Shown here: positions 10,816 through 20,628 of the stretch, piece after piece
Numbering within the stretch: position 1 is the stretch's first letter
How the letters are laid out: each line of letters starts with the position of its first letter
From: Cycas panzhihuaensis
Taxonomy: Eukaryota; Cycadophyta
Reading direction: 5' to 3'
DNA length: 64,000 nucleotides
NCBI GenBank assembly: GCA_023213395.1
Contig: CM041465.1
Location: forward strand, 105,221,741-105,285,740
The notes under the pieces: model-generated
Databases searched by the model: none
The model's input: only the letters and a program-made list of their open reading frames with translations
Told to the model about the DNA's origin: nothing
Translations under genes and position numbers: made by a program

Positions 10816-11222
10816 GGCTTGTCTGGCCACCCTATCGCCCAAGCCCTAGGTTGTCATGCACTTTGCTTTGCGATCCGTTCGTACCTCCAAAACCTAGCCG
10901 CTAATGAGGTTAAACTATGGTGACTACCCATTATGCTTACTCTTCTACTTGATTATCCACATCTCTCTACATCTTTTGTGGTGGGGGTAGTCCCCTTGCC
11001 CTTCTTTCTTCCAATCGGTTTCTAGGTGGCTCATAGGCAGCCCCTATATTATCCCCACTGTTTTTTTCGTATCTACGTGTTCTGCCACGACACTCGCCAG
11101 CACCCTTGTCTACTGTTATGATCTTGATTTATATATCTATATACACATGTACTACTGACAGTTGTGTTGCCAACATTCGTCGTCGCACCACGCTTCCGAG
11201 CGGCGAGGCTCACGCCAGGCGG
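10816..11222 (+). other. 3' internal tail of element A with short TA run and purine tract
   Basis: This follows the RNase H stop. It contains a short TATATATCTATATA run near 11130 and ends in CGAGGCTCACGCCAGGCGG directly before the TGTTTC LTR start, the position of a polypurine tract. The same order (RNase H, TA run, purine tract, LTR) is seen in B and E. No coding signal. Confidence 0.6.
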
Positions 11223-13942
11223 TGTTTCTCGGCTTCCGGGAATGGATACAGAATTATCGACTCAGGTAAGTGCAGGTATGCTTCTCACCTTATCATCGCT
11301 TTCTTTTGATGAGTGTTTGCTTGCATGTTTGTATGTTGTGACCTTGTAGATGATTTTGTCTTCGTCTACACTTATTTAGCCTATGACGACTATAGCGGGG
11401 GCACATTCCTAGTAAGTGTGACATCCCGATGGCTATTCTACTTCCCACATTCTGCCCTACTTGCCCTAAGATCCACTTGGCTTGCACCACCTCTGCCCGT
11501 GTGATGACCCGTCATTGTTTGGTTGACTTGCCATATCGTTTGAATCCTATTTTTGCTCTTCTGGACTCGTTTGTTAGCTTGTTTGCCCTCGGGTAGGTGT
11601 CTCAGCCCCCCATCAACCTTTTCTTGTCATTGCCCACAGCCTAGGCTGGATGTCTGAGCCTGATTTGGCCTTCGGTTACATGCAGTCACGAATTTCATGG
11701 TATCGCCGTAAATTCTGCAGTACCGCAGATTTTGCAGTGGGATGACTGTTTATATTTATTTTTTAAAAACTGCCATGGCAATTTCATATTTATTGTGAAA
11801 CCGCCACGTGTCTCGTGACTTGACTCACCGCCAACTGTGTCCTAATCACTCGCTTTAGGATTTGGGCTAGGTATTTAAGTCATCTTTAACTCCTTTTTAG
11901 GATCTTTTGGTTCACTTTTGGATTGCTCTTCAAGGAAACTGACCTGTGCTCTACTATTCTCTGTTGCTCTACTGCTGCTACAGGATGTACGCCTCTCCTC
12001 CAGCACCTAGCTCTCCTTTGGTATGGCTAGGATATCCTCCCAGCCCTTCACACACCTTGGAGAGGGCCCCTTTGGAGAGATCTCAGTGGATTCTTGCTCA
12101 GGCAGCCGTCAAGTGTTCTAAGTGTAGGTGTTTTTCCTCCAACTCCATTAGCAGGGTTCCAAACCTGCTATTCCACAGCCTCTAGGCTAATTTCTCAACC
12201 TCCTCTCAGTAGCCCTTGGCTGAGGCAAGAGCCTCCCCTCCTCTTCTCAGGTATTCATTGGTTTGAGCTACTTTCTTATTCAATTGATGCCCTATTTTGC
12301 TTGTCCTCTTACTTGGGTTTTTAGAGGTTGCTCTTCCTTTGTTTTGGACTGTTTTACTCCTATCATTAGTGCCTCCTTACCTGCATTTATTGCTTAAGGT
12401 AGCAGCAAAGAGGGGTTGCATAGGGTTTGGGAGAGAGCTGGATGGATTCCGCACCACCTTCCATGCTCCTCAAGTGGCTCTTAGCCCCCTAAACCTTCCC
12501 TTTTGCCTCGTGCTGCCCTTGGCAATCAAACAAGGGTTTGTTAGGCCATCTTTAGCTGTTGAAATCAGTGCTGTCACATGTTGCAGTGCTGGTTTGAGAG
12601 CTTGTGCTTTGATCCAAGCAACTCATGTAAATCCCGGCTACTTGCCCTTTGCCCAACTCCTCTCCCGGCAACCCAGTTTGCTCTCCATAGTACCCCGGCT
12701 TGCTGTAGGTCCTCTTTGGCTCTTTTCAACTCTCTTGCCTTTGTTTCCAGCCATCTTGTATAGCCTTACCCTCACTGCCTTGCAGCTTTTGGGGGAGGTT
12801 GGGGTTGTTCTTTGTGAGAGGTGGGCCACTCCGAGGCTTACCGGTTACTTTCCATTTACTTGGGTTGTTTTCCCTTACATATTATCATCATTGTATTAAT
12901 CCTAACATACACATATTTAAGTTTGTATTTGCTTTGCATGTATATGTATTGTTAAGATCTTTCCATTATATGCTAGCACCCTTTCTCTGGAAAGGGGGAG
13001 TTTGTCATATACTTATAGGTATTTGGAAAGCGCAATGGATCTGTTCCCCTTTCTCCCTTTATGGGTAAGTGCTTCTATTTATGCTTTACTTTCGTACTTC
13101 ATTTATTGCTAACATTTTGTCCCTTTCTTTCCGTTGTTTGGTACTTTAGTACTTTTTTCGGGGAAAGTAAGGGAGCCCCTCGTCCCAATCTGTCGCGACT
13201 CTTCACGACCGCCGCGCCTTGTGGAGTAGCTTTGAGTGCCTCTTGGGAGTATCACCGTTTCAACACGCTTTCATCCCAGGTACACACTCTCACTCCACTC
13301 TAGCACCTTTTTCTTTTGAGTTCTTTTACATAGTAGTAATTAGCTCATTGGAGATAGAAGGGAAATCAACCTTGCTTTGATTCATACTTTGTTCGCTTTA
13401 TCGCTTGCATTTTCTTTTGTCATAGGAAAAGGTCTTAGGAAACCTTCCCTCTCATCTTTTCCCTCGTTTGCCATGCAAACTTCCCTCTCTCTTTATTATT
13501 TATTTACTTGGTTAGTTTGCCTACGCATACCTTAACCTTATTTCTTTAGTTATTCCTCCTATGTTCTCTCGGTTGCCTACTTAGCCGGATAATCGAGGTG
13601 ACCCTATCCGTAGGCCACCTACTTGCCTACCCTTTCTTGTTTTTCATCGCCTTAGGGAAACCCCCGAAGGGTTCTCTCATTCCCCTTCCAACCATCCAAG
13701 GGTGGGGGGATCCTTCCTCTAGGTCAACCTAGGCTAACCCTATGCCTCCTCTCCTCTTGTTCGAAGCAAGGGGACCACTCTTTGGTAGCTATATTCCATT
13801 TGCAGGTCCTGAACTTGCGCTCCGGCGTAAGGGGCACCCTGCGTGGTATTTGCCCTACTCGTAGGTCCTTTTCTCAATCATACCATCGACCGCTCATACC
13901 ATTCCTACTTAGTTAAGTAGTTATCCCGTAGACGCGCATCCA
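11223..13942 (+). repeat. 3' LTR of element A
   Basis: Starts TGTTTCTCGGC and ends GTAGACGCGCATCCA, which aligns with the LTR ends of the other copies. Length is about 2.7 kb. It contains a degenerate palindrome (about 11697-11744), a plausible core promoter, GGTATTTAAG, at 11872-11878, and a poorly conserved remainder. Immediately after it (CGGGT, then CCACCCCATAAGCTGG) the minus-strand gag of element D begins, so this is an insertion boundary with CGGGT as the likely right target duplication. The left partner lies outside the window. Confidence 0.82.
11872..11878 (+). promoter_or_regulatory. Possible LTR TATA box (element A)
   Basis: TATTTAA within GGCTAGGTATTTAAGTC, about 130-170 bp downstream of the LTR palindrome. 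It is a fitting place for the genomic RNA promoter, but other LTR copies are too diverged by eye to confirm it. Confidence 0.35.
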
Positions 13943-14722
13943 CGGGTCCACCCCATAAGCTGGAAGATGGTTTCCCTTACCCTTCCCTCAAGGTTGAGAT
14001 GCATAACATAGGGGCAAGTAAAGGGAATGCCCACTAGATAGGCTTTGAACATATGTAGGAGCGGGTCCCACATAGTTGGTAGCAATAGCACTAGTAGGAC
14101 CTCTAGGCCTGCTAGGGAACGCATGTGCCACGTTTGAGGGTGGCACATTTGCTTGACTTGGGAATGGCATGTTGACCCCAAGTTAGGGAAAGGACATGCC
14201 ACGAATAGGCCCTGAAGAATTAGGGCTGTGGCTAGGAATGTGGGGTGCGACACTTGTCCCCGAAGCAGGTGCAGATGCGGCATGGGACAAGTGCACATGG
14301 GAGGAAGGAACATTTGTCGTAGGAGATGCATGTGCGGATGAAGAAGGCACCCTACCACACAAAGCTTCTTCAAACCACCTGGGATGTGGTTAAAGGCCAG
14401 TTGCTCGAAAGTACTCACTAATGGCTTCAATCATGTCGGTAGGATGGGTATCCTCATAGCCATTCGAGGTCGATGGGACTTCAAACGATGGGGACCCCTC
14501 AGGGCGCTCCTCATAAGATTTACCAATTGGATGATGAATCTCACGAAGAGGTGAGCCTTCTGCTACATGGGCAGAAGGATAAAGGTCGAATGGGTGAGGC
14601 TAGTCACCCAAATAATAGATGGGATCATCACCCTCATGGGTGGATCCAGGAATGGACGTGGGAAACTCTTAAGTTCCTGAGACCAAGGTATGGTAAGCCC
14701 AATTGGAATGGTAACCTTCCAT
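13943..14722 (-). pseudogene. gag N-terminal part of element D
   Basis: The minus strand reads from an ATG at 14722 (MEGYHSN), matching the gag starts of B (36467) and C (44427). The encoded region is low-complexity and rich in Pro, Ser and His, as in the gag N-termini of B and C. It is cut at 13943 by the A/E0 insertion, so the rest of D's gag and its pol must lie left of the window. Stops and frameshifts are present. A leader of about 240 nt separates it from the PBS. Confidence 0.7.
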
Positions 14723-14966
14723 TGTCGAATTGGAATCCAATGATGGAAGGGAACAATACGATAGGTCTTCTAACAATGGTGGTAGACCTCGCAAGCGACG
14801 CGAGAAATGTTGCATGCAATGCCTTTACGAACGTTGTTAGAAGAAAGCAAAGGATATGAAATAGGCACGTTGGGGGCTTCCCAACTAAAAAGTAAGATAA
14901 GAGGACTACCTAAAAGCAAGAATACCAACAGGAAAGGGAAGCGAAACTAGTTCCCTTACTGGTAGT

Positions 14967-14984
14967 TCCCCAGTATGGTCGCCA
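14967..14984 (-). other. Primer-binding site of element D
   Basis: The minus strand reads TGGCGACCATACTGGGGA, one base from the LTR end. The same 18 bases with one or a few changes flank the 5' LTRs of B (36694-36711) and C (44660-44677). It fits the TGGCGAC...TGGGGA class of PBS I recall from plant Tat-type elements. The priming tRNA was not determined. Confidence 0.85.
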
Positions 14985-14985
14985 G

Positions 14986-17567
14986 TGAAACACTGCCCGC
15001 GGGGTGGTATCCCTATGTTTAGCAAGAAATGGGTTACGCGAGACTGAGTTGGGTTAAATGGCAAGGACTCACCACGTAGGGCATCTGTGTGCCGAAGTGT
15101 GGATTTGGGACCTACAAAGGTGCCTGGTTGCTTTTAGGTAGTCATAAAAGACAAGGCCTTCCTACCCCTCGGATGGCCAGGAAGAGGAAGAGAGAGCCTA
15201 GCAGTTTGCATCTTCTCAAGGAGGTGAGGAGGCAACACGTGAGTGAGATATGCATGTAACGTAGTGGGAGGCTGGTCACGAGAGCGAGAGGTGAGTAGCT
15301 CTAGCTTGAAAGGGACTATTTATGTATAATGGAACAACTGCTAAATAAAACACATGCAAAGTGCAAATATGTGTTCTTTCTTCCTATTTTATTTCCTATG
15401 TGTTTCTTAACATGCACGCATATGTATAAGAAACAATGCTATAAGGAAAGGATGAAAAGAAAAGGGGAATACTTGGACCAGTGTCTGAATGAAGCACTAC
15501 GAATCTCGTTGCTTCCCATGCCTTCCTACTCCACTTGTTGCATAGGCAAATCTGATTGGAGATGGTTGCCGTGAACAGCCGAAGAGGGGCTATCTTACCT
15601 CCCCAATGTATGCAAAAAGTAAAGTGAAGCAGCAAATGAAGGAAAATGACGGAAAAGCAACAAACATAAAACTAACCTACTAATGGGCTCGTCTCATGTG
15701 CAACTCCATAAGCGCAAGATCCTGTCAGTCAAACAAATAAGTTTCTCCCTCTCAGAAGAGGGGCCACAAAATAGATCTAATATATATGCCTAAACTTAGA
15801 AGAAATAGAATCAAACTAACTCAAGTATGTACATATTATTCAATGAAAATAACTCCAATAAGATTCCCAAAAACAATCACCTCAACTGACACCCAAAATA
15901 AGAGAGTAGCCTCAGAATGACTAACTCACCCACGGAAGGTCCCCACTTGGCCTCAGGAAAGGAAAATGAACTTGCAACAATAACATAGGGCAGCAAACAA
16001 CAAAAAGGAAAAAGCAACAGGAAGGTATGCAAGCACACCTAAAGGACGAGGTGCTATGAGCAGCAGATCACCCAAGTGGGATGGGTTGCAAGTTGCGAGC
16101 CAACAAGAAAACGATTTTGGGGCTTATGCAGTGCCTAAAACCAACAAACGGAAACCTGAAACCAGCGTGGTAAGGGGCTACCAACGCTGGTTTAGATTTG
16201 CAAGTAGGCTTCCAAGTTCCCTAACCTGACTTCAAGGGAGGCAAAAAAGGTAAGGGGAAAGAAAATAAGGGTTCAGACCCTTGGGGAGAAGGACAGCAAG
16301 GGGGACTGACCCCACCTTCCTCCATCTAATTTTCTCTATGTTACCCCCCCTGCAACAGTCGCCTAAAAGTAGGCTTGTAGGAATAATAGGGGAAGCACTA
16401 TGGTGCAAAAGATAAGAAAACTAGTGCTAAATAGGCATAGTATCAAAAAACCGCATAAACTAAGAGTTTATTCACAAAAATATAAGGAAATAACATACAT
16501 TTTGAGGTAAATATGGAGGGCACCTTGTTGTGAAGAGGAGGAATATGTCTCTGTTGGAAAATAGCAGAAAAAACCTACACTTAACAAGGTTTGATCACTG
16601 GTTTTGAGGAAGAGGCCAATGTGAGATAGATCCTTGTGATTTGGGATCCTAAAGCTTATATCTTGGAAAATCCTGAGAAGTATCCTTCTTGCCACTGTAT
16701 GCACCTACAAAAAGATGTTTGAAGCTGCTGGTACTGAGTATGAAAGACAGCAATGGCCTCTGTATGAAGAGCAATAGTTGAAAATATCTTTATTCTGCAG
16801 TAGGTGGTGAAGGATTGGTAGAGTTACATTCAAAAAATGAGTCAAGAAGAGAGAAAGAATGAAGAACTTTTTGGTTTTATCCCTTGCTCACCCTAAGTGA
16901 ACATTGGGGGTCTCAGGAAAGTTGAAATGCGTGGGCGCCATGTGGTAGTTTAGCGAAAAGAGCGGGAACTACCATGTGAATTTAAAAAACTTTTTTGAAT
17001 AGTTGCACCACGATAAACTTCATGGTACCACGGAAAAGATCATGGTACCACTAAGTTTATAGCGGTGCGGACCTAAAAATAAAAATAAAGCTAAAACAGG
17101 GGTTTGGAGCTAAACAAAGAGCAAGTCAGGGTTGGAGCCAGCTGGGAATTGGTACCCAAGTGATTGATAAGTGGTCAGAAAAGGGAACTGGGTCTCAACC
17201 AAGGATTGGACTGTACTTGGAAGAAATCAAAGCATGAATAGGGTATTGTCAAAGGTGAAATGTAACTAGCTAAGGCATCCCGACGGGCCGTGGATATCAC
17301 ATGGGTGGCTATGTGCCATATGGGGTGTAGCATTTGCTAAAGAATGCCCCCACTGTGGGTCTTCATAGGCTGAAAGGCGTGTGGTAAGCACATGCAGTGT
17401 GATCAAGCAAAGAGGCAATGCAATCATGCAAATGGCAGGCAAGCATGCGTCAGGCAATCTATACTAAACCACCTCGGTCAAACAGGAGTGAAGAGAGGAG
17501 CACGAACATATGCCTGAGCTTACCTGAGTCGATGCATCTTGAGTCTATTCTCAGTAGCTGGGAAATA
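14986..17567 (-). repeat. 5' LTR of element D
   Basis: Plus-strand ends are TGAAACACTGCC and CTGGGAAATA (mutated from GGAAACA). Length is 2582 bp. It carries the degenerate palindrome at about 17006-17072 (ACGATAAACTTCATGGTACC and AAGTTTATAGCGGTGC). It is followed by GGGCC and then the antisense promoter of element C, so D inserted exactly at the GGGGCCC box next to C's TATA sequence. Small ORFs inside are not conserved. Confidence 0.85.
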
Positions 17568-17578
17568 GGGCCCTCGCC

Positions 17579-17584
17579 TATATA
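17579..17584 (+). promoter_or_regulatory. TATA box of the antisense gene in C (separated from its upstream box)
   Basis: TATATA in CTCGCCTATATACAG, aligned with the TATATAAGG boxes of A, B and E, and followed by the same leader (TTCATTTTCATAGGCTC). The upstream GGGGCCC element is interrupted by the LTR of D. Confidence 0.6.
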
Positions 17585-18089
17585 CAGAAAATTTGGTGAA
17601 AATAGAATTCATTTTCATAGGCTCACGATCGATCTGGAGCCCTTTCCCTTACACAATAGAGCGCCGCCCAACTTTGGAGGTACGTAGAGAGAGATCAGAC
17701 CGTTGGATTAGAGTGGGGAGATAGCCTATAGGACTAGGGTGATGAGATGGTCGTAGCGAGACCAGACCTAGTGAGTGGATCATCCCATACCTACTCCATT
17801 TTTTCGCTTGAATTTAATATATTTTTGTGCTTTTTTAGAGTAATTCTTGGCCCCTTAAGGGCAAATTGGGACCCTCTGGAGCTTGATTTGAGCCCAGAGA
17901 AGGGGAGGACTAGAGCATTAGGTAGCCCTAGTCCCAATGGGCTTGATTGGGGTCCACTTAGATAAAAATTTTAGTTTTTTCGGGCATTTCCCCTAATTTG
18001 TGTGGGGGGTATGGCTAGCCCCGCAATGAAATTCATGATGCTGCAGAGTTTACTATGGGGCCATTAAGAGCACGCTGAAATCTCAATGG

Positions 18090-18131
18090 GGCCCTGGTCA
18101 AACTCTGCAGTACCACAGAGTTTGATAGAGG
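18090..18131. repeat. Degenerate palindromic module in antisense leader of C
   Basis: TCAAACTCTGCAGTACCACAG continues into AGTTTGATAG, so arms of about 14 bases pair around GCAGTACC. It corresponds to the modules at 25322-25360 and 59901-59940. Confidence 0.55.
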
Positions 18132-18272
18132 GTAGATACAACCAAGCAGAAAAAAGAAGGAAAGGAGATTAGAACAATGCCAAACTTAGTTTGAGACAGG
18201 GAGAGGCATCCCAAAGGTAAGCAGGCAGAGTGTGGACTAATCTTGACTGGTCGTTGGGTGCTTGGATTGGTA

Positions 18273-18840
18273 GTAGCAGTGGGGATGGTGAGGTTGATCG
18301 AGATGATAGTTTGGGAGTTATTCCCCTAGGTCTACACGAAGGGGCAACCTCCCATCCAGGCTGGAGAGGAGCCATGATCGGTCAAGGCACACACAATAGT
18401 ATTTACCCCACTGAATAGGGCTAGAGAAATATGGGTAGTAGAGTCCCAGGAGCACCAGGCAAGCATGGGACAGCTACAGGGGGAGTTGGATGGGACCTGC
18501 GAGGAGAGAGACACCTTACAAGGTCACATCCAGGCACTAAAGGCTCAGGGTAGAGGAGCAGGTGGAGATGTAGAGGGCTGCATCCAGATAGCCATGCTCA
18601 AGGAGTGACTCTAAGGAATGGAGGAAAGGCTTTGATGGGTGGATGGAGAGAGGGATCATATTCAAGGGTGATATGATAAGTTGGTGGACCAGGTTACATT
18701 GAGGTCATCGCAGAGCAGGACCTAGACATAGACACCAGTGGTGACCCCGAGGAGGCCTCAAGATGAGGGGAATGAGGTAGGGAGCTCCCAACAATGTAGG
18801 AGGAGTCTAGGAGGTATGTGGTCTCCTAAGAAGGGATAAC
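18273..18840 (+). pseudogene. Antisense-gene exon 2 remnant of element C
   Basis: After a GATTGGTAG acceptor the sequence follows exon 2 of A, B and E: an I-P-R/Q segment, then DGTCEERDTLQGHIQALKAQ, a coiled-coil-like stretch, and the SxxRSRT and MWSP stretches near the end. Exon 1, with the mobile-domain-like part, is missing: the leader runs to about 18160 and then straight into intron-like sequence. Several stops are present. It is a partial copy of the two-exon gene described for B and E. Confidence 0.6.
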
Positions 18841-19735
18841 AACGACCAAGAGATGACACTCCATGAGCACAAGAGTTCCATAGAGCAGGGTATGATTAGT
18901 TTTAATTGGGAAAGCACCAGACCTCCAGGGAGTCACCATATGTTACCACATGATTGTACTTCTCCCTATAAGGATTCCAACTTCTTGTGGATGATGCACT
19001 ATATTATTTGTATGATATGATTCTTTATGTATATAGAGAGGGGCCATTGGCATCCCATTTGATGTATGATGATGCATTTTGTTGTATATTTTGTTTATAT
19101 GTTTGTGTATATGTAGACATGGGTGCACAGGTGCATGAAGGGCTATACATAATGATGGTTTTGGTTTGTTGTTATATGGTTTTTGTTATTAGATCATAAA
19201 GGTGATGCTTAGGCTTCCTTTCATGCAGGGCCATACTCGTAGAGAGCACACACGACCACCATGAGCATAGGTGATAGGCACGTATGAGGCTAGGAGATGG
19301 GGAGCTATATATGTCCATTAATGAGCATAGCAAGATATGTAAAGGAAGCATTGGTGAGAGAGAGTACAGGTACTTGTGTATGCGGTCCTAGCTAGAGTGT
19401 GTTTTTAAACTCAGAAGTTGTAGGAACCAACACATCCAACAAGGAGGAAAGGAAATCCACCCTAAACTGTTATTCCACTTGTGGTTGGGGAAATGAAGAT
19501 GCGCTTAGGGTGGTAGTTTAGACTTGTTTCATAGTACAGAGAGAGAAGTGGTATGCTAGGCCTACCTAGGGGTAGGGAAAGTCACATGAGGCATGGAGGC
19601 CGGTGATGAAGGGTAGACCTAGCGTGGTCAGATTTATAGGTAAAATAAGCATGGTTAGATCCAGACAGATGCGATGGTCCCAACATGCGATAGATCACAT
19701 GGAAAGGCTACATCTAGGTAGGACATCCTCTAGTT
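18841..19735. other. 3' region of antisense gene in C, hairpin and shared module; no gene
   Basis: 18841-19400 matches the antisense 3' flank of B and E (GGGAAAGCACCAGACCTCCAGGG and so on). 19457-19513 is the convergent hairpin, with CCACCCTAAACTG paired to a CTTAGGGTGG arm. 19535-19735 matches window bases 1-214 in reverse. No conserved reading frame. Confidence 0.5.
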
Positions 19736-19924
19736 CTCGATGAGGATCTAGAGCATGAAGAAGAAGTGCCTCTATGAGTGGCTCATCGACGTGAATGCCT
19801 ACATGAATTCACTTGAGGAGGGCAAGAAGATGAAAGAAATGGTTGGTTCAGAACCAACAGCTTGGGAGCTAATGTTGAATAAGGTGAAGAAGGGATACCC
19901 GATTGGCATATCTACCTAGGTGTA
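19736..19924 (+). pseudogene. Unidentified coding-like fragment between spacer and protease of C
   Basis: One plus-strand frame reads CLYEWLIDVNAYMNSLEEGK, then further charged helical sequence ending KVKKGYPI, about 50 codons without a stop, flanked by stops and opposite in direction to C's protease. Composition looks like real protein. No other Ty3 copy here has it, and it takes the place where integrase, RNase H and RT should be. I cannot name the family. It may be a captured host exon or part of another element. Confidence 0.4.
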
Positions 19925-19929
19925 CATGA

Positions 19930-20628
19930 AACCAGGGTGACACACTAAGAAGGGGGCTCATCGCCCTCACTATTCAACTTGGAGTCACCCATGACAGCTA
20001 GGTGACCATAATTACCCATGCCAATAGGGGCAAACCTAACTAGTTTTGGCTCATGACAAGGCATAGGTTCTATTTGATGAAAGTTAGTTTTCTGAAAAAG
20101 AGGCCCCATGGAAGGGATAGCCTCCTCATGATCGCTATCTTTATCATTAAAGACAGCCTAGTAGGTAGGATGAGAAGTGTGAGATGGCATAGGCTCATGA
20201 GTGACAACTTAGCTCATCCTTCATGGATAAATTTAAGTTGCCCCTAATATGAGAAGGAGATTGCTCCTATTTGGTTGAGCCATGGCCAACCCAACTGGAG
20301 GTTATACTCTACATCAATATCGAGTATAATGATATCTAAAGAAATGATCTTCCCTCCTAAGGTGAGTAAAAGGGAGACTATTCCTAAGGGGGACTTCTCA
20401 GTCCCATTATACCCTTGGCATTTCTAAGGGATAGATTTAAGAGCCACTATGCCTAACTCCTTAAGCATGCACACAGGCATGCCATTGACTGAGGAGCTAT
20501 TATCTATGATAGTCCTCTTTATGATAAAATCAAGAGTGTCAACAGAAATGATGAATGGGTAATGTAAAAGCTTTTCTTGTTCACTAGGAGGTGAGAGATC
20601 TTGAGGATAAAATAAGATGATAGGTGGT
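19930..20628 (-). pseudogene. Aspartic protease region of element C (5' part)
   Basis: The minus strand contains IIDNSSSVNGMPVCMLKEL, the place of the retroviral protease active site, and DIDVEYNLQLGWPWL downstream, both shared with B (31640-32180). The protease would cut the Gag-Pol polyprotein. The active-site glycine appears changed to serine and several stops are present. The gene is interrupted by B at 20629 and its upstream part continues from 41791. Confidence 0.72.

Larger units (their letters stand above)
3937..11222 (+). mobile_element. Internal region of Ty3/gypsy element A (gag and protease deleted)
   Basis: Order: a short remnant next to the LTR (3937-4024, with no recognisable coding), RT to integrase (4025-6657), hairpin spacer, antisense gene (7294-9201, minus) with promoter at 9866-9875, second RNase H (10393-10815, plus) and a tail with a short TA run (near 11130) up to the LTR at 11223. 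Compared with B, the gag, protease and the upstream part of pol are missing, with the junction near 4020. Confidence 0.8.
17568..20628 (-). mobile_element. Element C, left segment (antisense gene remnant to protease)
   Basis: C is a minus-strand Ty3 element split by two insertions: D at 17568 and B at 20629. This piece holds the antisense promoter and leader, antisense exon 2, the convergent hairpin (19457-19513), the module shared with E0, an unidentified coding-like fragment and the protease. RT, RNase H and integrase are absent between 19735 and 19930. C resumes at 41786 at precisely the same point of the protease/gag region. Confidence 0.82.

Noticed and set aside
12297-12899. 200-residue hydrophobic ORF
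   Set aside because: Within the 3' LTR of A, with no corresponding frame in other LTR copies; pyrimidine-rich DNA gives Leu/Phe-rich chance translation.
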